From Acidimicrobiia bacterium (GTDB lineage: Bacteria; Actinomycetota; Acidimicrobiia; Spongiisociales; Spongiisociaceae): DNA of 64,000 nt. The notes below the pieces were generated by a model. The model saw only the letters and a list, made by a program, of their open reading frames with translations. It was not told the DNA's origin and made no database searches. The position numbers were made by a program, and so were the translations under genes. Of this stretch, positions 21,535-29,881 are shown piece by piece. Within the stretch, counting starts at the first letter, position 1, and the number at the start of each line of letters is the position of its first letter. The stretch is taken from NCBI GenBank assembly GCA_003229305.1, contig QIDH01000058.1, positions 27,774-91,773 of the forward strand, given 5' to 3'.

Positions 21535-22963
21535 GTGGCTCCTTCAAAGCTGGCTCACCCTCTTGAGCTTCCAACCCGTTGTCGGCTTCAACATCACCAG
21601 ATCCGCCCCCACCGTCTCCCGGTTCTTCTACACCGCCTTCTTCATCAGCGGAGTCGAATTCGAGGTCGAACGATTTCCCGTTCTCGTCGATAGGAACGGC
21701 GCTTTGCAAAATTGCGGCAAGTGCCTTCCGCCTAAGGATATCACCGACTATTCGCTTCTCCTGCACACTCTCGGAGAGGCGTTCTCGAAGCTCGCCCGCG
21801 CTCTCGTCCGTCTGCGTGGCCAGGGCCTCATACATGGCATCGACCTCTCCATCGTCGAGGCTGAGTGTCTCCGCTTCCGCAACGGCGTCGAGCAGGACAT
21901 CGGTCTGAACGCTGCGGGTCGCCTGCGCCTTCAGGTCATCGAGGAAGGCCTCTTGGGTTTGCCCACTCAGTTCCAGGTAGTCCGAGAATTCGATTCCTGA
22001 TTCGGATAGCTGATGGCTGAAACGATGAAACGTCCCTTCCATTTCGTTGTCGACGACTGCTTCTGGAATCTCGATATCCATTTCATCGAGAAGATCGCCG
22101 ACCACCTTGGATTGGAACGCTTCCCTGACGGAGTTGAGCCGCATCCCGTCAAGGCGCTCGATCAGCTCACCCCGGATCTCTTCAACCGTCTCGAACTCGG
22201 TGAAGTCTGACACCCACTCATCGTTCAACTCAGGAAGCTTCTTCTCCTTCACTTCCTTGATCAGAACCTGCATGGACACTTCCGTACCGCCGAGTTCACC
22301 GAACCCCGCAGGCAAGGTGGTCTCGAATTTCTCGATGTCGCCTGCCGAGCGGCCGAGCGTCTTGCCATCGAGCCCCTCGATGAAGCTGTTGCTCCCCACT
22401 TCGTACAGCAGGTCGGACGCCGAGGCAGCTTCCAGCGGCTGCCCATCCTTGGTGGCACTCAGATTGACTGCAACGAAATCGCCGTCGACCGAGGGGCGTG
22501 AAACAGTATCCAGCTCTGCGAACTGGTCTCGAAGTTTGTCCAGCTGCTCCTGGATGGCCTCTTCCGGCAGGTCCGGATTCTCAACCTCAAACTCACGGCC
22601 AGAGTATTCCGGGACGGTCTCGAGGGTCGGCCACATCGTGACCTTGACCTCGACCTCGAGGCCAGATTCGATATCTCTGAGCTCCTCGACCGAGGGGGGC
22701 ACAGCCGGTGTCAGATTCACTTCGGCGAGCGCTTCGGTGACGATGTCCGGCAACAATTCCTCGATGGCCTCGGCCCTGACCCGTTCGACTCCAACAGACG
22801 CCTCGACAATCCTGCGTGGCGCCTTTCCAGGACGGAAGCCCTTGATCTTGAGCTCGCGCGAGATTCGCCTCGCCGCCCGGCCTTTGGCAGCCTCGAGATC
22901 CGCCTCAGCGAATTGCAAGGTCAGCAGTTTTTCGAAAGGACCTAGGTCCTGCATCGTGCTCAT
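21455..22963 (-). CDS. tig: Trigger factor with long acidic C-terminal tail
   Basis: '[23 protein letters not shown]', PPIase-like middle domain; adjacent to clpP. Confidence 0.94.
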   Translation of the reverse strand: MSTMQDLGPFEKLLTLQFAEADLEAAKGRAARRISRELKIKGFRPGKAPRRIVEASVGVERVRAEAIEELLPDIVTEALAEVNLTPAVPPSVEELRDIESGLEVEVKVTMWPTLETVPEYSGREFEVENPDLPEEAIQEQLDKLRDQFAELDTVSRPSVDGDFVAVNLSATKDGQPLEAASASDLLYEVGSNSFIEGLDGKTLGRSAGDIEKFETTLPAGFGELGGTEVSMQVLIKEVKEKKLPELNDEWVSDFTEFETVEEIRGELIERLDGMRLNSVREAFQSKVVGDLLDEMDIEIPEAVVDNEMEGTFHRFSHQLSESGIEFSDYLELSGQTQEAFLDDLKAQATRSVQTDVLLDAVAEAETLSLDDGEVDAMYEALATQTDESAGELRERLSESVQEKRIVGDILRRKALAAILQSAVPIDENGKSFDLEFDSADEEGGVEEPGDGGGGSGDVEADNGLEAQEGEPALKEPHDVSDDTDPDAQHGGDDEPEGGTDAS

Positions 22964-23121
22964 CGCACCCCTTCGGCTACTTCCTTGCCTTCAGCAAGGC
23001 TCAAATATGGCGATCTGCTTCCCGTAGTCGGTGGATCCACCGCAAAACGCGCGCAAAGGCTGCTGCCACATTCGACGCGCAGATGGTGCGGAGCGACGCA
23101 CCGCTCCATCCACTACCTTCG

Positions 23122-23197
23122 GGTGACCGAGGGGATTTGAACCCCCGACCTCCTGGACCACAACCAGGCGCTCTAACCAAACTGAGCTACGGCCACC
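23122..23197 (-). tRNA. tRNA-His (GTG)
   Basis: Reverse complement GGTGGCCGTAGCTCAG...CCTGG-TTGTGGT-CCAGG...GGTTCAAATCC...CGGTCACC; encoded G-1 opposite C73. Confidence 0.95.
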
Positions 23198-23267
23198 ATG
23201 CGCGGAGGGCCAGGCTTTCGGCTTTCGCCGCAAGCTCGGCCCAGGCCGCAATCGGGATTCGCTCCCG

Positions 23268-23340
23268 CGCCCCCGGGAGGATTCGAACCTCCGGCCAAGA
23301 GCTTAGAAGGCTCCTGCTCTGTCCACTGAGCTACGGGGGC
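23268..23340 (-). tRNA. tRNA-Arg (TCT)
   Basis: GCCCCCGTAGCTCAG...GGAGC-CTTCTAA-GCTCT...GGTTCGAATCC...CGGGGGC. Confidence 0.94.
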
Positions 23341-23376
23341 AGACCCCAAAAACGAGACGACCACCGGCCGCCTGCG

Positions 23377-23447
<71 letters not shown>

Positions 23448-23524
23448 ATGGTCGACCATTCTAACCCTGACACACCGGGCAGAGATCGGAGATCAGCCCT
23501 TTCGTGTCGTGTCGGGCGCCGTCG

Positions 23525-24310
23525 TCAGCGCTTCTTGATTTGCTGCAGATAACGCTCCGCCGAGGCTCTGCCTTCCGGGTCGTTCAGCCCGGCCATCAAC
23601 CCGTCTGCGTCTGCCCAGGACCGCGTTGAGCCAACCATCTGTTCGGTAACCGCGTTGACATGCCGCTTCGTCGCCAGCAGCGCCAGTCTCGGTTTGCCTA
23701 CCAGGGCGGCTGCCAGATCATCGACTGCAACGTCGAGATCTGCCGCGTTCACGACCGAATTGAGGAATCCGGCTGCCTTCGCCTCGGTGGCGCTGAACGG
23801 TCGACAGGTCATAACCAACTCCTTTGTCAACGCCGGTCCTATCTCTCTCACCAGGCGTGGTATGCCACCCCAGGAGAGCGGGATGCCGAGATCGATTTCC
23901 GGGATGGAGAAGTATGTGTCCTCCGCGGCGAGTCTGAGATCGCAGGCGGCGGCCAGAACTACCCCACCGCCGATACAGTGGCCATGAATTTTGGCTATCG
24001 CCACCTGCTGCATATTTTCCACTGCTTCAGCCATTCGACGGCCGCCGTCTGCAACCCTGCGAGCCTCGGCACCTTGGGGAATCTGCTCAAAGACCGAGAC
24101 CTCCGCACCCGCCGAGAAAGACTGCCCGAGGCCGGACACCACCACGATCAGAATCGATTCCTGCGCATCGATCCATAGTGCCGCAGCCTCGATCTCCGCG
24201 AGGCTCTCAGGTGAGAGCGGATTTCGTTTCTCCGGTCGTGCTAGAACGAGGTCGGCCCGCCCCCCATCGACTAGCAATGTGATCGTCCGAAATTCAGGAA
24301 TTTCCATCAT
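23525..24310 (-). CDS. Enoyl-CoA hydratase/isomerase family protein
   Basis: Crotonase fold 'GLGQSFSAGAEVSVF', 'KIHGHCIGGGVVLAAACDLRLAAEDTYFSIPEIDLGI'. Confidence 0.88.
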   Translation of the reverse strand: MMEIPEFRTITLLVDGGRADLVLARPEKRNPLSPESLAEIEAAALWIDAQESILIVVVSGLGQSFSAGAEVSVFEQIPQGAEARRVADGGRRMAEAVENMQQVAIAKIHGHCIGGGVVLAAACDLRLAAEDTYFSIPEIDLGIPLSWGGIPRLVREIGPALTKELVMTCRPFSATEAKAAGFLNSVVNAADLDVAVDDLAAALVGKPRLALLATKRHVNAVTEQMVGSTRSWADADGLMAGLNDPEGRASAERYLQQIKKR

Positions 24311-24381
24311 CTGACGGTACCAGCGCAGTGGCAGGGGCCGTGGCTGTGGCTGGCGCCGTGGCTATTAGCATGGTCGCTCAT

Positions 24382-24458
24382 CGGGCTGTGGCGCAGCTTG
24401 GCAGCGCGCCTGCTTTGGGAGCAGGAGGCCGTCGGTTCGAATCCGACCAGCCCGACCA
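24382..24458 (+). tRNA. tRNA-Pro (TGG), CCA encoded
   Basis: CGGGCTGTGGCGCAG...CCTGC-TTTGGGA-GCAGG...GGTTCGAATCC...CAGCCCGACCA. Confidence 0.95.
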
Positions 24459-24525
24459 ATTCGGAGTTTTCTGCGCGCTCAGCCCCTTCGCCACGCGCCG
24501 TTCCCAGCCGGTAGCCTCGGGGGGT

Positions 24526-25269
24526 ATGTCCACTCAACTTGTCATCATCTCTGGAGCGTCGAGCGGAATCGGTCGCTCATTGGTCGAGACCTGTCCATAT
24601 CCGTCTCCGACGATCATCGACCTCTCCCGTCGGGGCGGCGGGGCCGCAGAGCATCTGTTCGCCGATCTGTCGACTCCGGCCGGGTGGGATACAGCACAGG
24701 CCACGTTCGATTCGAGAGTTGCGGGCTTCGAAGGCGACCGGGTTGTTTTCATCCACAACGCCGGCACCCTCAATCCCATCGGATTCGCGGGAGACGTCGA
24801 CCAGAGCGCCTATCAAGCGAACGTTCTTCTCAACAGCGCCGCTCCCCAGATCCTCGGGGATGCATTCTTGAGAGCGGCGGCCAAGACCACGGCTCGCAGT
24901 GATCTCGTTCTGATTGGTTCAGGAGCGGCGACCAAGGCTTATCGAGGCTGGTCGGCATACGGTGCCGGCAAGGCTGCTTCGGCCCAGTGGGCACTCACGG
25001 TGGGCCTGGAGCAGGCCGACCAGGCGAACGGATCCCACGTCTGGTGGATAGCGCCAGGCTTGGTGGCAACCTCGATGCAGGCAGACGTTCGGATGTCGCA
25101 GGAGGACTCGTTCCCAGATGTCGAAATGTTCCGCCAACTCCACGAAGACGACGAGTTGGAGGAACCAGGCGTCGTCGCCGCCCGGCTGTGGGCGGTTCTG
25201 GAGCAGGATCACCCAAATGGAGCGATCCTCGACCTTCGCAATCTCGACTGGCAACCAACGGGCGCGTAA
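24526..25269 (+). CDS. Short-chain dehydrogenase/reductase
   Basis: 'LVIISGASSGIGRSL', 'FIHNAGTLNPIG', 'YGAGKAA' (YxxxK); start MSTQLVI, after the tRNA. Confidence 0.86.
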   Translation: MSTQLVIISGASSGIGRSLVETCPYPSPTIIDLSRRGGGAAEHLFADLSTPAGWDTAQATFDSRVAGFEGDRVVFIHNAGTLNPIGFAGDVDQSAYQANVLLNSAAPQILGDAFLRAAAKTTARSDLVLIGSGAATKAYRGWSAYGAGKAASAQWALTVGLEQADQANGSHVWWIAPGLVATSMQADVRMSQEDSFPDVEMFRQLHEDDELEEPGVVAARLWAVLEQDHPNGAILDLRNLDWQPTGA

Positions 25270-25306
25270 CCCGGCCAGGGTTCTGCACGTCGCGTGACGG
25301 GGCCGA

Positions 25307-25795
25307 TCAGTGCCCGGTAGACACTCCGGCCCACTTTCTGACCTCTGCTTCCAGGTCTAGTTGATCCACCGGAGCAGCTGAGTCGTATTCACCCCATTGG
25401 TCGAGCGGCAACATCCACATGACTTCGAACTCGTTTCCATCCGGATCGACCCCATAGAGGCTCTTGGTTGCTCCATGGCTCGACTCGCCGGTCAGCGCCC
25501 CCAGTTCGGCCAAAGTGCCACGAGCCTCGACGAGCTGATCGATCGTGTCGACCTGCCATGCGAGGTGATAGAGCCCTACCGATCTTCCAGGCGGACGCTC
25601 TGGCACAGGACCGACTCCGAACAAGCCCAGATCGTGGTGGTTCGACCCCTGGCCCAGCCTCAAGAATGCTGCGTTTGCTCTTGGTTCACGGGCAATCACA
25701 GCCATGTCAAAAGCAGAAGTCCAGAAGCCGATCGACCTGTCGAGGTCGGTCACGAACAGCACGGCATGATTGAGACGGACGGCGGGAATGTTCAT
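25307..25795 (-). CDS. VOC (glyoxalase/dioxygenase) family protein
   Basis: 'RLNHAVLFVTDLDRSIGFWTSAFDM', 'GLYHLAWQVDT', 'DPDGNEFEVMW'. Confidence 0.85.
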   Translation of the reverse strand: MNIPAVRLNHAVLFVTDLDRSIGFWTSAFDMAVIAREPRANAAFLRLGQGSNHHDLGLFGVGPVPERPPGRSVGLYHLAWQVDTIDQLVEARGTLAELGALTGESSHGATKSLYGVDPDGNEFEVMWMLPLDQWGEYDSAAPVDQLDLEAEVRKWAGVSTGH

Positions 25796-25916
25796 ATCTT
25801 GGTCCTGACGGTCGGAAAAGCCACGAAGCCAACGGGTCCATCTTCGCACCGAGATCCGGCTAGTCGGACGACCCTCGCTCAGAATTCTGCAGGTTGGTCC
25901 CTGCTAATCTGTCGCC

Positions 25917-25990
25917 GGGTCGCTAGCTCAATTTGGCAGAGCAACGGACTCTTAATCCGTAGGTTGTGGGTTCAAGTCCCACGCGACCCA
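25917..25990 (+). tRNA. tRNA-Lys (CTT)
   Basis: GGGTCGCTAGCTCA...ACGGA-CTCTTAA-TCCGT...GGTTCAAGTCC...GCGACCCA. Confidence 0.95.
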
Positions 25991-26045
25991 CCGCCGGTTT
26001 GGCCCTAGCGGGCCAAGCCCTAACCGAGTTTGCTTCGCAAGCTCG
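25991..26045 (+). repeat. Interspersed hairpin repeat, copy A (directly 3' of tRNA-Lys)
   Basis: CGCCGGTTTGGCCCTAGCGGGCCAAGCCCTAACCGAGTTTGCTTCGCAAGC; two potential hairpins; matches copies B and C. Confidence 0.75.
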
Positions 26046-26083
26046 CCCGCTACACGCCTCCTCAGCTTGAAAGAGATCCCACA

Positions 26084-26098
26084 ACCCACCGCCGGTTT
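26084..26098 (+). repeat. 15-bp direct repeat of the tRNA-Lys 3' end/flank (first copy 25986-26000)
   Basis: ACCCACCGCCGGTTT exact at both positions; upstream TCCCAC also shared. Confidence 0.7.
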
Positions 26099-26141
26099 CG
26101 TTTCACATGCCCGCAACGACTACGGGTTATCATGGTCTCTG

Positions 26142-26225
26142 GCGGACGTAGCCGAATTGGTACAGGCGCCAGACTTAGGATCTGGTGGGTTTTTCCCGCT
26201 GTGGGTTCGAGTCCCACCGTCCGCA
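26142..26225 (+). tRNA. tRNA-Leu (TAG)
   Basis: GCGGACGTAGCCGAATTGG...CCAGA-CTTAGGA-TCTGG, variable arm, GGTTCGAGTCC...CGTCCGCA. Confidence 0.95.
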
Positions 26226-26258
26226 CGCAAGGTCAGATCGACATGGGCCAATCACCGG

Positions 26259-26840
26259 TCAACGTGAATGCAATGCGTCCGCCAATGCCCTCATCGCCAC
26301 AGCCCTGTGGCTGATGGCCGACTTCTGTTCGGCCTTCATCTGAGCAACGGTTACCCCGTCGATCTCGAAGATTGGGTCATATCCGAACCCGTTCGTCCCC
26401 CTCGCAATCTCGGCGATGCGACCGACCAGTGCGCCTTCGACGACCAACTCCCGTCCATCCGGCTCACAAAGCACGACGACCGTCCGGAAGGTCGCTCTAC
26501 GGTCGGAGACTCCGCGCAACGCATCCAGCAGCGCAACCACGTTCGACTCATATGTGGCGTCCGGTCCGGAGAATCGAGCGCTGTGAACGCCAGGTGCGCC
26601 GTCGAGCGCGTCGACTTCGAGCCCTGTGTCGTCGGCTATGGCCGCAAGTCCGGTCTCGGACATCACCGCCCTGGCTTTGAGCAGGGCGTTCGCCTCGAGC
26701 GTGTCGCCGTCTTCAAGGACGTCTTCCCAATCCACGTCTCTGACGATCTCGCCGACCAGGTCCAGCTCGGCAAGAACCGACTCGATCTCCGTGACCTTGT
26801 CGACATTCTTGGACGCTACGACCGCCCGCTCGATCCTCAC
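26259..26840 (-). CDS. rdgB: RdgB/HAM1 family XTP/dITP pyrophosphatase
   Basis: 'ASKNVDKVTEIES', 'AIADDTGLEVDALDGAPGVHSARFSG', 'GTNGFGYDPIFE', 'KSAISHRAVAM'. Confidence 0.94.
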   Translation of the reverse strand: MRIERAVVASKNVDKVTEIESVLAELDLVGEIVRDVDWEDVLEDGDTLEANALLKARAVMSETGLAAIADDTGLEVDALDGAPGVHSARFSGPDATYESNVVALLDALRGVSDRRATFRTVVVLCEPDGRELVVEGALVGRIAEIARGTNGFGYDPIFEIDGVTVAQMKAEQKSAISHRAVAMRALADALHSR

Positions 26841-27547
26841 TACTCGACCAAGGCCTGCTGGGCGGCCCCCAGTTCGGCAATTCCTTCCTCGGCCAGGCCC
26901 AACATCTGATCCAGATCTTCACGACTGAACGGAGCCCCCTCCGCCGTGCCCTGAACTTCAACAAGCAGACCCCTGCCTGTCATGACGACGTTCATGTCGA
27001 CTTCTGCCGCAGCATCATCGACGTATTCGAGATCGAGCAAGGTCTCGCCATCGACGATGCCGACGGAGATCGCCGTGACCCGATCGATGATCGGATTGCT
27101 TTCCAACACTCCCCTGGCGATCGCGGCCTCGAACGCATCGTGCATCGCTACCCATGCCCCGGTGATCGCCGCGGTCCGGGTTCCACCGTCGGCTTGGATC
27201 ACGTCGCAATCGACCCGCATCATCATTTCGCCCATCTTCTTGAGGTCCACGATCGAGCGCAGCGCTCTGCCGATGAGTCGAGAGATCTCTTTCGATCGGC
27301 CGCCGGTGTAGTTGTCTCGTCTTATCCGGTTGTCGCTCGAGCCCGGCATCATGCCGTACTCCGCTGTGACCCAACCCTTGCCCTCCCTTTCCATCCAACG
27401 AGGGACCCGTGAGTCAATTGAAGCTGTGCAAAGCACTCTCGTCCTGCCGACTTCGATGAGCACAGATCCGGGAGTCATGTCAGTGAACCCCCTGGTCATG
27501 CGCACCGCGCGAAGCTCGTCAGGGGCTCGGTCACGATTGGTCGGCAA
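26840..27547 (-). CDS. rph: Ribonuclease PH
   Basis: 'RTRVLCTASID..VPRWMEREGKGWVTAEYGMMPGSS', 'VDCDVIQADGGTRTAAITGA'. Confidence 0.96.
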   Translation of the reverse strand: MPTNRDRAPDELRAVRMTRGFTDMTPGSVLIEVGRTRVLCTASIDSRVPRWMEREGKGWVTAEYGMMPGSSDNRIRRDNYTGGRSKEISRLIGRALRSIVDLKKMGEMMMRVDCDVIQADGGTRTAAITGAWVAMHDAFEAAIARGVLESNPIIDRVTAISVGIVDGETLLDLEYVDDAAAEVDMNVVMTGRGLLVEVQGTAEGAPFSREDLDQMLGLAEEGIAELGAAQQALVE

Positions 27548-27562
27548 TGGTCCTCCTGGGTT

Positions 27563-28309
27563 TCAGATCTGGATGCGGTTGCCAGGAACCGCCAAACTCA
27601 CGGTTCCGTCGAAGTATGCCTCGGCTTCAGAAATCGAGCGATCTCGATCGAATGAAGGACCGATATGGGTCAATACGAGACGACCCGCACCGGCTTGCGT
27701 TGCCATCTTGCCGGCCTCCTCCGCGGTGAGATGGTGGGCATATCCCTTGTCGGCGGCAGGTCCCTGCAACGCAGCTTCGCTGAGAAGGACGTCGACGCCC
27801 TCGGAGAGCTCTGTCACCGCCTCGCTTTCACCGGTGTCTGCGGTATAGACAAAGGAGCGACCCGCCGCCAGCATTCTGACCGCATTCGTCGGCACAGGGT
27901 GGTTCGTCCTCTCGAAAGTCAGGTCAATCTCGCCGATCCTCACCGCTGAGTCAGGGCCGACTATTCGAAAATCGAAAACCTCTCTGAGTGTTTGCTCAGA
28001 GTAGAAGGCCAACCCGACAAAAAGGTCGTCAAGACCTTCGGGTACGTACACCGGTAGCCCGGCCCGACGTTTCGTGCCATATTTTGCGTAACGGTGGTAC
28101 GCAATCAGGTCGATGCAGTGGTCGAGGTGTGAGTGGGACAGGAAGATTGCATCGATGTCGGCAGGCTCGAGCTCTGCGCACAGGGCCATGAATGTGCCGA
28201 AGCCTGCGTCCATCCAGATCGAGGTTTGGCGTTGCCGCACCAGATATCCAGACGTCGGACGCGCCGCAGTCGGATAGGTGCCGTTTGATCCGAGGACAGT
28301 GATCTCCAT
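27563..28309 (-). CDS. MBL-fold metallohydrolase (RNase Z-like)
   Basis: 'IFLSHSHLDHCIDL' (HxHxDH), 'FVYTADTGES', 'LVLTHIGP'. Confidence 0.87.
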   Translation of the reverse strand: MEITVLGSNGTYPTAARPTSGYLVRQRQTSIWMDAGFGTFMALCAELEPADIDAIFLSHSHLDHCIDLIAYHRYAKYGTKRRAGLPVYVPEGLDDLFVGLAFYSEQTLREVFDFRIVGPDSAVRIGEIDLTFERTNHPVPTNAVRMLAAGRSFVYTADTGESEAVTELSEGVDVLLSEAALQGPAADKGYAHHLTAEEAGKMATQAGAGRLVLTHIGPSFDRDRSISEAEAYFDGTVSLAVPGNRIQI

Positions 28310-28345
28310 GTCAGGATCGTAACGCCCCAGATGGATCAGCCTCGG

Positions 28346-28789
28346 TCACCGAACTCCAAAAACAAGGGCAGCGCCCCCCGAAGAACGTTCGGCGAACTCG
28401 AACGCTTGCAATGTCCACCCGTTTTGGCCGGAGACGCTCCGATCTCGAGATCCGATGAAAGAAACCCACGCTCGATCCGGCCATTCTTCAATATCGACCT
28501 TGGACGGCTCTGCCGGTCCATAGGGGTGGGAATGAAAATACCCTGCCACCTCGTCTCCGCAGGACTCGACCCTGGTGATAACCGAATGAAGCGCGCCCGG
28601 TTCCATGACGAAGCGCGACTTGGACCGGGCAGCGTTTGGCACCGGAAAAAAACCCGACCATTGGCCACCACCATCCCTGGACAACAATCCACAAGCCTCG
28701 ATGGGGGCGCAGGCGACAGCGTGGTCGAGCATCGACGCCTCGAGCCATTTTGGAATCTGGATCACGGCGCCAATCGCTCGATGCGCCAT
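28346..28789 (-). CDS. JAMM/MPN-type metalloprotease family protein
   Basis: 'EACGLLSRDG', JAMM motif 'GYFHSHPYGPAEPSKVD'; start uncertain (28789 or 28732). Confidence 0.78.
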   Translation of the reverse strand: MAHRAIGAVIQIPKWLEASMLDHAVACAPIEACGLLSRDGGGQWSGFFPVPNAARSKSRFVMEPGALHSVITRVESCGDEVAGYFHSHPYGPAEPSKVDIEEWPDRAWVSFIGSRDRSVSGQNGWTLQAFEFAERSSGGAALVFGVR

Positions 28790-29406
28790 CCGTCTCCATC
28801 TCTGACGTAGCGGGCGCGGTCGTGCAACCGATGAACCCTGCCTTGCCAGAATTCGATGGATTTCGGAAACACCCTGACCCCACCCCAATGGGCCGGCCGC
28901 AGAACCGGTCCATCGCCCACTTGTGTGTCCAGTTCCTCAATCGCCCGCTCCAACTCCAGGCGATCATTGACAACTCGGCTCTGCGGGGAAATAGCAGAGG
29001 CCAGCTGTGCCCCTCGCGGCCGGGAAGCAAAGTAGTCATCCGATTCTCGATCACTCACCATGGCGACCGAACCCTCGACACGAACCTGTCTGTGCAGCTC
29101 GCCCCAGACGAAGGTCAGGGCGGCTATAGGGTTCGCTCTCAACTGAGTGCCCTTGTCGCTCTGGAGGTTGGTGAAGAACACGAAGCCAGACCGATCGAAT
29201 CCCTTGAGAAGAATAGCCCTGGCGCTGACCACACCCTCTGCGGCAGTCGCCAGCACCATCGTATTCGGCTCCACCACGCCGGCATCCACGGCCGCGGAGA
29301 ACCAGCTCGAGAATTGGTCGATCGGATCAGGTTCCAGTGACGAAAAATCGAGCCCATCGGCCTCGTACTCTGACCGCAACTCGTCAATCGTCGACTTATC
29401 TGACAT
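28762..29406 (-). CDS. pdxH: Pyridoxamine 5'-phosphate oxidase family protein
   Basis: 'VSARAILLKGFDRSGFVFFTNLQSDKGTQLRANPIAALTFVWGELHRQVRVEG', C-terminal 'EFWQGRVHRLHDRARY..DGDGWRIERLAP'. Confidence 0.94.
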   Translation of the reverse strand: MSDKSTIDELRSEYEADGLDFSSLEPDPIDQFSSWFSAAVDAGVVEPNTMVLATAAEGVVSARAILLKGFDRSGFVFFTNLQSDKGTQLRANPIAALTFVWGELHRQVRVEGSVAMVSDRESDDYFASRPRGAQLASAISPQSRVVNDRLELERAIEELDTQVGDGPVLRPAHWGGVRVFPKSIEFWQGRVHRLHDRARYVRDGDGWRIERLAP

Positions 29407-29466
29407 CGGGCCACCATACCCCTGCCAACCACCAAGACCTCAGGCGAAGACGCGTATCCTCTCCAG

Positions 29467-29853
29467 ATGCAGCGACCTTCTGTCTTCCGCCGGCTCGGAT
29501 GGGCTCTGGGGATCCGCTGCCCCAACTGCGGGAGACGCAAGATCTTCAAACGCTGGTTCCGTATGGACAAGCAGTGTGGGAATTGTCACCTGATTTTCGA
29601 ACGAATGCCGGGATACTGGGTTGGCGCGATGATCATCAACTTTGCAGTCACCGCTGGGGCGTTCCTTCTGATGTTGATTGTGGGAATGGTGGTCACCTGG
29701 CCGGACGTCCCCTGGACGACTCTCACCTTCGTCGGCCTGGCGATCGGTGCCCTGATGCCGGTTGTCGCCTTCCCTTGGTCCCGGACGATTTTCGCCGCTC
29801 TAGAACTCGCAGTTCGTCCGACCGAACCGGGCGATTTTGCTTTGGACGACTGA
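29467..29853 (+). CDS. DUF983 family membrane protein
   Basis: 'RCPNCGRRKIFKRWFRMDKQCGNCHLIFER.PGYWVGAMIIN', two TM segments. Confidence 0.82.
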   Translation: MQRPSVFRRLGWALGIRCPNCGRRKIFKRWFRMDKQCGNCHLIFERMPGYWVGAMIINFAVTAGAFLLMLIVGMVVTWPDVPWTTLTFVGLAIGALMPVVAFPWSRTIFAALELAVRPTEPGDFALDD

Positions 29854-29881
29854 TGCTCAGGAACCTTGTCACCTGGACCGG

